From NCBI GenBank assembly GCA_963726375.1, contig CAVSCE010000008.1, positions 434,001 through 498,000 on the forward strand: DNA of 64,000 bases, written 5' to 3'. Under the pieces are notes generated by a model. It was not told where the DNA came from and ran no database searches. It worked only from the letters and a program-made list of their open reading frames with translations. Of the stretch, positions 11,001-20,421 are shown piece after piece. The first letter of the stretch is position 1. Each line of letters opens with the position of its first letter. The position numbers and the translations under genes are program-made. This DNA is from UTCFX2 sp963726375. GTDB lineage: Bacteria; Chloroflexota; Anaerolineae; Anaerolineales; UBA4823.

Positions 11001-14000
11001 GATCGGAAGCACAGACTTTAGCACCGGTCCGGATGGTCTAGCTCGGGTTGCGTTTACCCCGCCGGATCCTGGAACTTACATGTTGGATGTGTACAACCCG
11101 GCTGCCTCACAAGGGCAAGGGTCCCGCACCCAGCTCTTGCTCTGGATAGGGGGGACCGGTGAGGCAGTCTGGCCCAATTTGCCAAACTCGCGCATCCGGC
11201 TGACCTCAGATAAAGCCGCATACAAACCCGGCGAGACAGCTCAAGTTTTTATCCCCAATCCATTTGGATCGGAAGTAACAGCCCTGCTCACATTTGAGCG
11301 CAGCATGATCATGTATGACCGTATTCTCCAGGTCGAGGCAGAAGGAACCAATTTGTTCCTGCCACTTACGGACGAGGAGGCGCCGAATTTCGTTGTCTCG
11401 GTCACGCTGATTGGAAGGAATGAGCGCGGGAACCCGGATTTCCGGCAGGGGTTCTTGAACCTGTCCGTGGAACCTGTTGAGCAGAAACTTAATGTAACTT
11501 TACTGACTGAGCCTGAAAAGACCGGCCCTGGCGACGATGTCCAGTTTGACCTGCTGGTTCGTGATTCGGAAGGAAAACCGGTGGAGGGCGAGTTCTCGCT
11601 TTCGGTGGTAGACCTGGCCGTGCTGGCGCTGGCAGAACCTAATTCAAAAGATATCCTCTCCGCTTTCTACGGAGAACAACCTTCCGGCGTTCGAACCAGC
11701 CTGAGCCTGGCGGTCCACAACCGACGCTTGCTGGACATGCCGGGCGGCCTGGGAGGCGGCGGAGATACCCAAGCGACTTCCGTGACGCGAGAGAGTTTTC
11801 CAGATACTGCATACTGGAATGCTGAGATCACGACCGATTCCGACGGTAAAGCGACGGTGAAGATCGCCCTTCCGGACACACTGACTACCTGGCAGGTGGA
11901 GGCGCGCGGTCTGACTCAAGACACTCTGGTCGGTGAGGCTGAGTCCCAGATCATCACCTCGAAGGATTTGATCGTTCGCCCTGTGACCCAAAGGTTCTTC
12001 GTAGCTGATGATCATGCTCAGGTTGCTGCGGTAGTCCAAAACAACTCAAGCCAGGAGATGAACGTTCAGATTTCCTTGCAGGCTGAAGGTTTCGTTCTGG
12101 ATGACCCAGCCCGGCAGGATCAAAATGCCATCCTGCCGGCTGGAGGCCGCCTGCGCATGGAATGGTGGGGGACGGTAGAACAAGCAGACGAGGTGGACCT
12201 GTTGTTTTCTGCCGTAGGGACTGATCCGACCGGAAGGCAGTATACTGACTCTGTCCGGCCTGCACCCGGAATCCTTCCGGTCCTGCGCTATGACGCGCCT
12301 CAGACCTATCGGACTGCCGGGACCATGGAAAATGCGGATGCAGTTCATGAGCTTGTCAGCCTGCCGCGTTCTTACTCGCCGAGCGGGGGAGAGCTGGTGG
12401 TCGAATTGTCGCCATCGCTGGCTGCCGGGATGATTCGATCCCTGGACGCACTGGAAACTGCCTCGTTTGACAGCACAGAGCAGATCCTGAGCAGCTTCTT
12501 GCCAAACCTTGAAATTTTCCGCACACTGGATACATTTGGGATCCAGGATGCGGCATTAGAGACTCGCCTGGATCGAAACCTGAACGATGGACTCGTCCGG
12601 ATTTTAGCCCGCCAAAATTTCGACGGCGGTTGGTCTTGGTGGGCGGGTGATGACAGTGATCCTTACATCAGCGCATATGTCCTTTTTGGGCTGCAGCAAG
12701 CTCGCCTGGCAGGTGTCACGATCAACCAGAACGCGATCGATCAGTCAGTCAATTACATAAAGGGGGTCGCTTCACCTGTTTCAAGTCCTTCTGAGCAAAG
12801 CGATGGATTGTCGATAGAATCCTGGCAGTGGGACCGGTTGGCTTTCGAGCAATTTGTGCTGACCCAGCTGGATTCCGCGGACCCGGTGATCGTCGATCAG
12901 ATCCTGCAGGAAAATCAAAGATTAAACCCCTGGGCGCAAGCTTTTCTGCTTCTGACTCTGGAAAATTTATCGGGTGGAAGTGAGGATGCTGCTCGACTGC
13001 TGACGAGTTTTGAACAGCAGGCAATCCGTTCGGCTACGGGCGCTTACTGGGAACTGGGTCAGGACGAAGAAGGCTTGCAGCTGGGAAATCCCAACATGCA
13101 GACCAACCTGTCCAATACCGCAATCGTGCTTTATGCGCTCGCTCAGTACGATCCGGGATCGCCTTTGGCAGCGGATGCTGTCCGATTCTTGATGGCGAAT
13201 CGAGATGCCGATGGGGCCTGGACTTCGAATTACACAACTGCCTGGACGCTGATTGCCCTGGATCAAGTTTTAAAAAGCACAGGCGAGCTGAGCGGCAGCT
13301 ATGACTTCGGCGCAACAGTGAATGGAAGCTCCATCGCTGAAGGCACTGCTGGCGGGGATGACCAGCTTAACCCCGTTGTGACCAGCGTTCCCATTCAGCG
13401 GTTGTATCCGGATTACCCCAATATCCTCACGATTGAACGAGGAGCTGGAACCGGCAGATTGTATTACACCGCAGGTCTCAATGTTCACCGGCCTGTGGAA
13501 GAAGCTGCACCATTGTCGCAGGGGCTGGTCATCGAAAGGAAAATTTTCCCGTTTTCAGAAGAATGCATGCAGACGGATTGCGACCCAATCCTTACGGGTT
13601 CAGCTGGCGAAAAAGTCACCGTTCGCCTGACATTGACACTGCCCAGGGACATGTACTATCTTGCTGTTTCGGATGCCATCCCGGCAGGAGCAGAAATCCT
13701 GGATGCAAGCCTGCAAACCACTCAAATTGGCGTGGGGGAAGAACCTGAATCTGGTCCAATCTTTAATCCGCGACATCCCTTTTCAAAAGGTTTTGGTTGG
13801 TGGCTGTTCAGCCAGCCGAAAATTTTCGACGACCACATCTCCTGGACGGCTACGACGCTGCCTGCAGGCAGCTACCAGCTGACCTATACGCTCACTCTTC
13901 TTCAGGCCGGTCAGTATCACGTCCTGCCTGCCCGTGCTTTTCAACTTTATTTCCCAGAGGTCCAGGCTAACAGTGCTGGATCGATATTTGAGATCAAACC

Positions 14001-14004
14001 GTAA
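8007..14004 (+). CDS. Alpha-2-macroglobulin-like lipoprotein without thioester cysteine (frameshifted)
   Basis: About 2,000 residues when a one-base shift near 8405 is corrected. The signal peptide ends in a lipobox (VGLAC, Cys31), followed by a Pro-rich stalk. Three Ig-like/SbsA-type repeats with the phrase FNQPMDR come next (8270, 8880). The macroglobulin MG2 signature TDRPIYRPGQTVYF lies at about 10108-10150, and the A2M core (PDTAYWNAEITTDSDG...PDTLTTWQVEARG) at about 11800-11915. An alpha/alpha toroid (NFDGGWSWW, YISAYVLFGLQQ) follows. Bacterial family members are envelope proteins thought to trap proteases. The thioester motif normally reads C-x-E-Q; here 12469-12483 reads D-S-T-E-Q, so the reactive cysteine is a serine. 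No PBP1C partner gene adjoins. Confidence 0.9.
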
Positions 14005-14018
14005 ATGAATGATCTGCC

Positions 14019-14064
14019 AACCGCGCCGCTTTCAGAGGAATGAAAATGAAGGCGGCGCGGTTTT
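14019..14064 (+). terminator. Rho-independent terminator after the macroglobulin gene
   Basis: Arms aaccgcgccgc (14019-14029) and gcggcgcggtt (14052-14062) form an 11-bp GC-rich stem, followed by TTTT. It lies 15 bases after the macroglobulin stop codon and separates that gene from fabI. Confidence 0.85.
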
Positions 14065-14182
14065 GCGTGACCAACATGTTCTTTCAGGGTTATAGAAAAA
14101 GGCTCGATTTCATTGGAGTCACGATTCTGCAACGAACCTGAATGAGCAGCAGGTTTCAATAAATATCATGGAGGAGTGGATC

Positions 14183-14983
14183 ATGGGCTTGTTAGATGGT
14201 AAAACTGCGGTGATTTTTGGTCTGGCGAATGAGCGTTCCATAGCCTGGGGGATCACGAAAGCCTTTCATGAACAGGGAGCTCGGATTGGATTAAGCTACG
14301 CTGGTGAAGTCCTGGAGCGGAGGGTCCGGCCGCTGGCTGAAAGCATTGGATGTAGATTTGTTGAACAATGTGATGTCGGCTCTGATGACCAGATCCAGGC
14401 TACAGCAAAAAAAGCAGGGGAAGTTTTTGGCGACGTGGATATCCTTGTGCATTCAATCGGTTTTGCGAACCGCGATGAGCTCGTTGGCCCTTATTACAAT
14501 ACCAGCCGAGAGGGTTTTCGGATGGCGATGGACATCAGTGTCTATTCGTTCACGGCTCTGGCTAAAGCCTTCCAGCCGATGCTGCGGGAAGGCGGCGCAC
14601 TGCTGTCCCTGACTTATTACGGTTCAGAGAAAGTAGCTCCGCACTATAACGTGATGGGGGTCGCAAAAGCAGCGCTGGAAGCTTCTGTACGGTACCTGGC
14701 CTATGATTTTGGCAAACAAGGTGTCCGTGTTAACGCGATTTCTGCGGGACCGATCCGAACGCTGGCAGCAGCCGGGGTATCGGGATTTAAATCGATGTAT
14801 AAATATTTTTCCGATTTTGCTCCCCTTAAGAAAAATGTGACGATCGAGGACGTGGGCAATGCTGCGGTTTACCTGTGTTCGGACATGGCAGCCAGGACAA
14901 CGGGTCAGATTCTGTTTGTCGACTCGGGGTACAATATATTAGGCGTCCCTGATCTGACACAGGAACACCTGAGTGGGCTGTAA
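14183..14983 (+). CDS. fabI: Enoyl-[acyl-carrier-protein] reductase (NADH)
   Basis: 266 residues, the usual FabI length. It carries out the last reduction of each fatty-acid elongation cycle in the cytoplasm. The Rossmann start (GKTAVIFGLANERSIAWGI) has the FabI-type long glycine loop. The active-site pattern is clear: SLTYYGSEKVAPHYNVMGVAKA holds the Tyr-x6-Lys pair (YNVMGVAK). INAISAGPIRTLAA follows, as in FabI, then the substrate loop FKSMYKYFSDFAPL. ATG at 14183 is chosen over the in-frame ATG at 14168 because ggagga at 14170-14175 lies seven bases before it. Bactofilin follows after 39 bases and may be co-transcribed. Confidence 0.95.
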   Translation: MGLLDGKTAVIFGLANERSIAWGITKAFHEQGARIGLSYAGEVLERRVRPLAESIGCRFVEQCDVGSDDQIQATAKKAGEVFGDVDILVHSIGFANRDELVGPYYNTSREGFRMAMDISVYSFTALAKAFQPMLREGGALLSLTYYGSEKVAPHYNVMGVAKAALEASVRYLAYDFGKQGVRVNAISAGPIRTLAAAGVSGFKSMYKYFSDFAPLKKNVTIEDVGNAAVYLCSDMAARTTGQILFVDSGYNILGVPDLTQEHLSGL

Positions 14984-15022
14984 TTCTATCCATTTCAAAC
15001 AGGAGTATTCCTCGAAAAGTCG

Positions 15023-15520
15023 ATGTTTCGAAAAAAAGGAACAAAAATCGTCCCGACTGCACCGCCAACACCCGCAGAGCGTGTGACCTCGGTGCTAGGA
15101 TCTGGGACAATCTGGACAGGCAACCTGAGCGGAAGCGGGGGAGTGCGAATTGAGGGAGCATTCGATGGTGACATCATGCTTCGAGGGATGCTCGTCGTTG
15201 GAGTTACCGGACGGGTGACCTGCCCGCACCTGCGCGCCAACACCGTTATTATTGCCGGGGCGGTGAGAGGGGATATTACTGCAGAGCGGGTCGAGATTCG
15301 CTCCTCAGGTCGGGTTTGGGGAAATGTAGTGACGGCGGCGTTCTCGACAGAAGATGGGGCTTTTCTGCGCGGGCAGATACGGATGGAAGAAAAAGTGGAA
15401 ATAGGGGCAGGAGAGAAGGTCCAGGCTGAGCAGACCATGCCACCCGTTGACGAAGCATTTGCTGAAACCGACATTCTCCATGCGGACGAAGATTTACCCA
15501 AGCCGGCAGACAACCCTTAG
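15023..15520 (+). CDS. Bactofilin (polymer-forming cytoskeletal protein)
   Basis: 165 residues. The central region of about 100 residues (SVLGSGTIWTGNLSGSGGVRIEGAFDGDI...GAVRGDITAERVEI) shows the repeated short beta-strands with glycine turns of the bactofilin beta-helix, and both tails are disordered and charged. Bactofilins self-assemble into filaments or patches on the cytoplasmic membrane and scaffold cell-wall or stalk enzymes. There is no clear signal peptide. The gene lies directly after fabI on the same strand and 23 bases before the convergent rnhA end. Confidence 0.88.
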   Translation: MFRKKGTKIVPTAPPTPAERVTSVLGSGTIWTGNLSGSGGVRIEGAFDGDIMLRGMLVVGVTGRVTCPHLRANTVIIAGAVRGDITAERVEIRSSGRVWGNVVTAAFSTEDGAFLRGQIRMEEKVEIGAGEKVQAEQTMPPVDEAFAETDILHADEDLPKPADNP

Positions 15521-15543
15521 CATTTGGCTTTTTGTTTTCAATT

Positions 15544-15990
15544 TCAGGGATGACGATGGATCGCCTGGCGCGCCAGGCGATCTACGCGTTCGTTTAGCGC
15601 ATTTCCTGAATGTCCTCGCACCCAATTCCAATGAATCGTATGAGGTCTGAGGGCTGAATCCAGCTGCTGCCAGAGGTCAACATTAGCCAGCACACCCCCT
15701 TTTCTTCGCCAGTTGCGCCTTCTCCATCCAGGGAGCCATTCCGTGATTCCGCGTTTCAAATATTCCGAATCGGTAAACAACTCAATCCGGCAGGGTTGGT
15801 TCAGGGTTCCAAGAGCTTCTACCGCCGCAGTAAGCTCCATGCGGTTGTTGGTGGTGTGGTCTGCCGAGCCGGTGATGGTTTTTTCACGGCGGCCGAATTG
15901 GATGAGCGCTGCCCAACCTCCGGGTCCCGGATTTGGATCACAGGCGCCATCTGTGTAGATTTGGACTGTTGGGAGGATGTCTGAGCTCAT
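15544..15990 (-). CDS. rnhA: Ribonuclease HI
   Basis: 148 residues, normal for bacterial RNase HI, which degrades the RNA strand of RNA-DNA hybrids. The catalytic acidic residues are seen in order: Asp in IYTDGACDPNPGPGGWA, Glu in NNRMELTAAVEAL, Asp in LFTDSEYLKRGI and Asp in NERVDRLAR. The basic protrusion (WRRRNWRRKGG) and VRGHSG are also present. Start ATG is at 15990. Confidence 0.95.
   Translation of the reverse strand: MSSDILPTVQIYTDGACDPNPGPGGWAALIQFGRREKTITGSADHTTNNRMELTAAVEALGTLNQPCRIELFTDSEYLKRGITEWLPGWRRRNWRRKGGVLANVDLWQQLDSALRPHTIHWNWVRGHSGNALNERVDRLARQAIHRHP
15559..15582. repeat. 24-bp perfect palindrome inside rnhA
   Basis: The two arms gatcgcctggcg and cgccaggcgatc are exact inverse complements with no spacer. 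It falls in the last codons of rnhA (LARQAI), so coding constraint may explain it. It could also form a hairpin in the rnhA transcript or in read-through from the bactofilin side. Confidence 0.7.
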
Positions 15991-16025
15991 GGTTAAACTG
16001 GACGGGTGCGATCAGATGTGGTTCT

Positions 16026-17762
16026 TTAGCGTGCGGATGCGGGGGTCGCGGAAGGGAGGAATGTTGCAGATGCCATTGGCGTCGGTTTAGGTGTCCGGGT
16101 AGGCCGGGCGCCCGGTTTTGGCGCGCCAGTGGATGTTGCGAAAACAACATCCAGATCCGGACCGAGCTCAAGTTCGGCAGCAAATGCGTCCAGATAATCC
16201 AGCATGGCGGGTATCTGCTCGATGGTGAAATAGGACCGGAACAACTGGGTGGCGGCATCGCTTAATGCCCGTCGGACCTGGCCCCAGGATGCATTTGCGG
16301 GCTCTACCTGTCCAAATTGGAGCAGCTCGACAGTTTCAGCCCACTGAGGGTAACGTTCACTGAATGCTTTCATTTGATCAATCGCAGAAGACCGGGCCGG
16401 GATTGCACCGATCGATTCAGCCAGGCGGGCGCTGTTTTCCGGCAAGGAAACCCAGCGGATGAACAGCCAGGCGGCCAGCTGGTCCTCGGGTGAAGATTGC
16501 GGGATTACAAACGATGGTCCAGAAACGGTGATCGCTGGCTCGGAAATCGGCGACGGGAACGGCAGCGCTGTCCAATGATCCTGGCTGCCAGCCGCCTTAA
16601 ATGCTTCGGCCATATAAGGGATATCTAGAATGCCTCCTGAAGCGAAGAGTCCCTGCCGACCGGCGAACGGCTCATCGGGGACCTGGTTTTGTGATTGCCA
16701 GGCGCAGCCTGCATCATACAACTTTTTCAGGAAGGTTAGGGCTTGTTCAGTTTCTGGTGTGTTGAACTGGTAATTCGATTTACCAGCCTGGGGTGTGGTG
16801 GATCGGAGCGAATCTCCCCCGAACGCCAGGATCCAGCTGTACAAGGTAAGGTTGTCGGCTGAAATTATCCAGCCTCCAGTACCGTCATTCATGGAGGCGT
16901 CGTCATCCCGATTAGCCTGATACGCCGCACAGGCTTGCTGATGGAACTGGTCCGAAGTGGCTGGTGGGAGCTGGAAGCCTAATTCTTCAGCCCAGGACTT
17001 ATTGTAAAAAAGCACTTGTGCGGAACGGAATGCTGGAATGCCAAGTCGGCGGCCGTCTTCTTCATCCTGATCCCAAAAAAGGGGGAAAAAATCGGCTTGC
17101 TCCGCAGACGTGAGCCCCCACTCCGGATCTGCAACATAGGGTCGCATATCTACCAAACCTCGAGCGGCATCCCATCGGAAGATTTGATGAGTGAGCCCGA
17201 CGGTAAGCTGTGGCGCTTCTGAAACACCCTGGCCGGTCTCGATAGCATCGCTCAATCCATCGTAGCTAGAATAGGCTGACGGTATGACCATAATTCCCCA
17301 GGGATTGCTAAGGTTGAACTCCTGAACCAGGGATTCTACCGTTTTGCCCAGGGGGCCAGTCCACGGGTGCCAGAATTGGATCAACTTACCGCGCAATTGA
17401 TCGGCCGAGATATCCAGGCTAATTGTTGGAGTAACTTTCGCAGTTGGAGAAGGTGAAATTGCTCGTACGGGAGTTGATGGGCTGATATCTGAAGACGGCG
17501 TTGATGTTTTTATTGTTGGATTGCCGGAAATGCCGTGAAGATCCGGCTCACACCCAACGGTTATCAGCCACAAAGCCAACAGGATGATCCCGACAAGGAC
17601 TGGCTTCAATGCAGTGCAAAAGAATCTTCTGAACCTCCAGAATCTTTCCTGGATATCCAATGCGCATAAGGAATATAGTTTATCATTTCTTCTGAATTCA
17701 TGGATTATTCCGTTGAAGTGGGTAATTTTATACAAATGGTGACAGGAAAATCGGCTTGCCAT
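16026..17762 (-). CDS. Extracellular solute-binding lipoprotein (family 1 type)
   Basis: Up to 578 residues. A hydrophobic signal segment ending in the lipobox LITVGC (about residue 71 from the leftmost start) is followed by a Ser/Thr/Pro stalk. The solute-binding domain of about 400 residues follows (LIQFWHPWTGPLGKTVESLVQEFN, VLFYNKSWAEELGF, GGWIISADNLTLYSWILAFGG, SGPSFVIPQSSPEDQLAAWLFIRW), typical of carbohydrate-binding family 1 proteins. The tail is again PT-rich (PTRTPKPTPMASATF). The ATG at 17762 overlaps the -35 box of the divergent promoter, so the true start is probably downstream, for example one of the TTG codons near 17610-17670. No permease or ATPase gene adjoins. Confidence 0.82.
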   Translation of the reverse strand: MASRFSCHHLYKITHFNGIIHEFRRNDKLYSLCALDIQERFWRFRRFFCTALKPVLVGIILLALWLITVGCEPDLHGISGNPTIKTSTPSSDISPSTPVRAISPSPTAKVTPTISLDISADQLRGKLIQFWHPWTGPLGKTVESLVQEFNLSNPWGIMVIPSAYSSYDGLSDAIETGQGVSEAPQLTVGLTHQIFRWDAARGLVDMRPYVADPEWGLTSAEQADFFPLFWDQDEEDGRRLGIPAFRSAQVLFYNKSWAEELGFQLPPATSDQFHQQACAAYQANRDDDASMNDGTGGWIISADNLTLYSWILAFGGDSLRSTTPQAGKSNYQFNTPETEQALTFLKKLYDAGCAWQSQNQVPDEPFAGRQGLFASGGILDIPYMAEAFKAAGSQDHWTALPFPSPISEPAITVSGPSFVIPQSSPEDQLAAWLFIRWVSLPENSARLAESIGAIPARSSAIDQMKAFSERYPQWAETVELLQFGQVEPANASWGQVRRALSDAATQLFRSYFTIEQIPAMLDYLDAFAAELELGPDLDVVFATSTGAPKPGARPTRTPKPTPMASATFLPSATPASAR

Positions 17763-17784
17763 TAAATCGAAACTGGATTATAGT
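17756..17784 (+). promoter_or_regulatory. Promoter of the BMP-sugar-binding chimera (copy 1)
   Basis: TTGCCA at 17756-17761 and TATAGT at 17779-17784, spaced by 17 bases. The same hexamers, spacer length and flanking bases (TGGATTATAGTT around the -10 box) recur at 22366-22394 upstream of the second chimera, which supports function by conservation within the window. Confidence 0.72.
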
Positions 17785-17881
17785 TTAAGGGGGAAAACAA
17801 AGGTTAAGGAGAAGTCGGCGAACAGATGGTTATTCGAAACCTGCAGTTTGCCGCGGGATGCTGTTCGAGCATACGTTAATA

Positions 17882-17911
17882 TTTCGAACGGAGGTGATCA
17901 CAACATTCGAT
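17882..17911 (+). promoter_or_regulatory. Leader element with long Shine-Dalgarno-like core (copy 1)
   Basis: The leader contains tttcg, then ggaggtgatc (17890-17899), then ttcgat (17906-17911). A similar order (tttcg, ggaggtgg, ttcgat) occurs at 22438-22469 before the second chimera. The core is complementary to the usual 3' end of 16S rRNA, but no open reading frame of useful length follows it; the annotated start is about 95 bases downstream with its own aggagg. Role unknown: a tiny leader peptide, a ribosome standby site or a protein site are possibilities. Confidence 0.4.
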
Positions 17912-17994
17912 GCACTGTTTGAAATATCCAAAGAAAGTTCTACTATTTATGAACCAATATATGAACCTGACGAATTAGGAGGAGTAAGTCAACC

Positions 17995-20334
17995 ATGAAA
18001 AAAGGAATGTTGTTTCGTTTAATCACGATCCTGGCTGTCTTTTCGATGCTACTGGCGGCATGTGCGCCAGCTGCGACGCCGGCGCCAGTAGAGACCGCCG
18101 CGCCAGTGGAGCCGGCCGCGCCAGCAGAGCCTGCAGCACCAGCAGAGCCAGTTGAAGCGAAGTTCAAAGCCTGCCAGGTGACGGACACCGGTGGGATCGA
18201 CGACAAGTCGTTCAATGCGACCGCGTGGAAAGGCGTGGAAGACGCGGTAGCGAAGCTGGGGATCGAGGGGAAGTACCTTGAGTCGCAGCAGCAGACGGAC
18301 TACGAGAAGAACATCAATGCGTTCATCGACGAAGGCTGCGGGATCATCATCACGGTAGGGTTCCTGCTGGGCGATGGGACGAAAGCTTCGGCAGAGGCGA
18401 ACCCCGAGCAGAAGTTCTCGATCGTGGACTATGCATACGACCCGGCGATCCCGAACGTACTGGGGCAGGTATTCTCGACGGACCAGGCAGGTTTCCTGGC
18501 GGGGTATCTGGCAGCAGGCGTGACGAAGACGGGGAAAGTCGGGACGTTTGGAGGGATCCAGATCCCGACGGTGACGGTGTTCATGGACGGATTTGCGCTG
18601 GGCGTGAGGTACTACAACGAGCAGAAGGGGACGAACGTGGAAGTGCTCGGATGGGACCCGATAGCGCAGACGGGGTTGTTCACTGGGAACTTTGAGAGCA
18701 CAGACGACGGTCGGACGATGGGGGAGACCTTGATGGACGAAGGAGCGGACATCATCATGCCAGTAGCCGGCCCGGTAGGGTTGGGGACGGCGGCGGCGTT
18801 GAAGGACCGCGGGAATGCGTATGTGATCGGAGTGGACTCAGACTGGTACCTGACGGCGCCGGATTACAAGGACATCACGCTGACGTCGGTGATGAAGATG
18901 ATGGACGTCACGACGATGAATGCGATTCAGTCGGCGATGGAGGGGACGTTTAAAGGCGGCGTGATAGTAGGGGATTTGAAGAACGGTGGAGTAGGACTTG
19001 CGCCGTTCCACGATCTGGATGCGATGGTGCCGGCGGAGCTGAAGGCAGAGCTGGATACGATCAAGGCAGGGATTGTGGACGGGAGCATCCCGACAAGCCC
19101 AGGCGAGCTTCCTGCCGAAGCGGCAGCACCTGCAGCACCAGAACTGAACCCGACCGGAAAGGTTGAGGTCTTTTCCTGGTGGACGGCTGGTGGTGAAGCC
19201 GATGGGCTGAATGCCATGATCGAGCTCTTTACAGCGAAGTATCCGGATGTCGAGTTCATTAATGCAACCGTAGCCGGCGGCGCTGGCTCGAATGCCAAAG
19301 CTGTTTTGGCGACTCGGATGCAGGCTGGCGATCCACCAAACTCATTCCAGGTGCACGCCGGTCATGAATTGATTGACTCCTGGGTTGCTGCAGACGCAAT
19401 GGAGCCGGTGACCTTCATTTTCGAAGATAACAACTGGATGGAAGCATATCCGCAGGGCGTGATCGATATTCTCTCCAAGGATGGCGACATCTGGAGCGTC
19501 CCGGTCAACATCCATCGTTCCAACGTGCTTTGGTACAACAAGCAAGTCTTTGCAGACAACGGTGTTGAGGCTCCCAAGACCTTCGAAGAGTTCTTTGCTG
19601 CCGCAGATAAGCTCAAGGCTGCGGGCGTTACCCCGCTGGCGCTCGGCGATAACGGCATCTGGGCCGCAACACACCTGTTTGAGTCCGTCCTGCTTGGCAC
19701 GATGGGTCCCGAGAAATATATCGGGCTGTGGAATGGGACGACCGACTGGGCTGGCGAAGATGTGACGATGGCTCTTGAGAACTTTGCCAAAATGATGGCT
19801 TATGTCAATGAAGATCACGCTGCCCTCTCCTGGGACCAGGCTGCGCAGTATGTTGTTGATGGCGCTGCCGCAATGACAGTGATGGGCGACTGGGCTGAAG
19901 GTTATTTCAAGTCAGTCGGCTGGACTCCTGATGTAGAGTTTGGGTTTGTTCCGGCTCCAGGCACAGACGGGACGTTCATGATGCTCTCCGACTCCTTTGG
20001 TTTGCCCAAAGGAGCTCCGAATCGTGACGCAGCAGTCGCATGGTTGACCCTCGCCGGATCACAAGAAGGCCAGGATGCGTTCAACCCGCTTAAGGGTTCG
20101 ATCCCGGCTCGCACAGATGGCGACCGTGCCCTGTATGATGTATACCTGCAATCAGCGATGGATGATTTCTCATCCAACACGATTGCGCCTTCCCTGGCTC
20201 ACGGCGCAGCCGCTGCCGAGGGTTGGGTGACCGCGGTCAATGATGTAATGACCTTGTTTGTGACGGACCTGGATGTTGCTACAGCACAGGCTGCGCTTGT
20301 AGCTGCCTGCCAGGCGGCTGGAGTGTGCAAGTAG
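17995..20334 (+). CDS. Chimeric binding lipoprotein: BMP/PnrA module fused to a sugar-binding protein
   Basis: 779 residues, about twice a normal binding protein. The signal peptide and lipobox LLAAC (Cys23) are followed by an Ala/Pro/Glu spacer (24-54). Residues about 57-365 form a complete BMP family domain (VTDTGGIDDKSFNATAWKG, IITVGFLLGDGT, GVDSDWYLTAPD, GGVGLAPFHD), the purine-nucleoside-binding PnrA/TmpC family. A second Ala/Pro linker (366-385) leads to a family 1 sugar-binding domain (386-779; VEVFSWWTAGGEADGL, SVPVNIHRSNVLWYNK), similar to glucose/mannose-binding proteins. Two sugar permeases follow, so the C-terminal half fits the operon. Codon use changes at the linker: the BMP part is rich in GGG, ACG, GCG and AAG, the sugar part is not. 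aggagg precedes the ATG. Confidence 0.88.
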   Translation: MKKGMLFRLITILAVFSMLLAACAPAATPAPVETAAPVEPAAPAEPAAPAEPVEAKFKACQVTDTGGIDDKSFNATAWKGVEDAVAKLGIEGKYLESQQQTDYEKNINAFIDEGCGIIITVGFLLGDGTKASAEANPEQKFSIVDYAYDPAIPNVLGQVFSTDQAGFLAGYLAAGVTKTGKVGTFGGIQIPTVTVFMDGFALGVRYYNEQKGTNVEVLGWDPIAQTGLFTGNFESTDDGRTMGETLMDEGADIIMPVAGPVGLGTAAALKDRGNAYVIGVDSDWYLTAPDYKDITLTSVMKMMDVTTMNAIQSAMEGTFKGGVIVGDLKNGGVGLAPFHDLDAMVPAELKAELDTIKAGIVDGSIPTSPGELPAEAAAPAAPELNPTGKVEVFSWWTAGGEADGLNAMIELFTAKYPDVEFINATVAGGAGSNAKAVLATRMQAGDPPNSFQVHAGHELIDSWVAADAMEPVTFIFEDNNWMEAYPQGVIDILSKDGDIWSVPVNIHRSNVLWYNKQVFADNGVEAPKTFEEFFAAADKLKAAGVTPLALGDNGIWAATHLFESVLLGTMGPEKYIGLWNGTTDWAGEDVTMALENFAKMMAYVNEDHAALSWDQAAQYVVDGAAAMTVMGDWAEGYFKSVGWTPDVEFGFVPAPGTDGTFMMLSDSFGLPKGAPNRDAAVAWLTLAGSQEGQDAFNPLKGSIPARTDGDRALYDVYLQSAMDDFSSNTIAPSLAHGAAAAEGWVTAVNDVMTLFVTDLDVATAQAALVAACQAAGVCK
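18043..19072 (+). repeat. 1.03-kb direct repeat (BMP module), copy 1
   Basis: The sequence from the end of the signal peptide to the end of the BMP domain matches 22589-23618 at a constant offset of 4,546 bases, apart from two compensating one-base indels in copy 2. By eye there are about 20 amino-acid differences over some 350 aligned residues. The signal-peptide codons before it and the linker after it are clearly more divergent. Confidence 0.92.
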
Positions 20335-20344
20335 GAAGCAACCC

Positions 20345-20388
20345 GGAAAGGGTCGCATGATGAAAGCCTGAATACGGCGACCCTTTCC
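20345..20388 (+). terminator. Hairpin after the first chimera
   Basis: Arms ggaaagggtcgc (20345-20356) and gcgaccctttcc (20377-20388) form a perfect 12-bp stem with a 20-base loop, starting 10 bases after the stop codon. No strong T-run follows. Such a hairpin between a binding protein and its permeases commonly stabilises the upstream mRNA so that the binding protein is made in excess. Confidence 0.7.
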
Positions 20389-20421
20389 TACCTAAAGCTT
20401 AGAGAAATCTGACGACCAGAA

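Noticed and set aside
11644..12348. Several minus-strand open frames of 100-130 codons inside the macroglobulin gene
   Set aside because: They are shadows of the strongly coding plus-strand frame; no ribosome sites or family features.
19342..19818. Minus-strand open frames of 140-158 codons inside the first chimera
   Set aside because: The plus strand encodes a well-recognised sugar-binding domain; the reverse frames have atypical composition.
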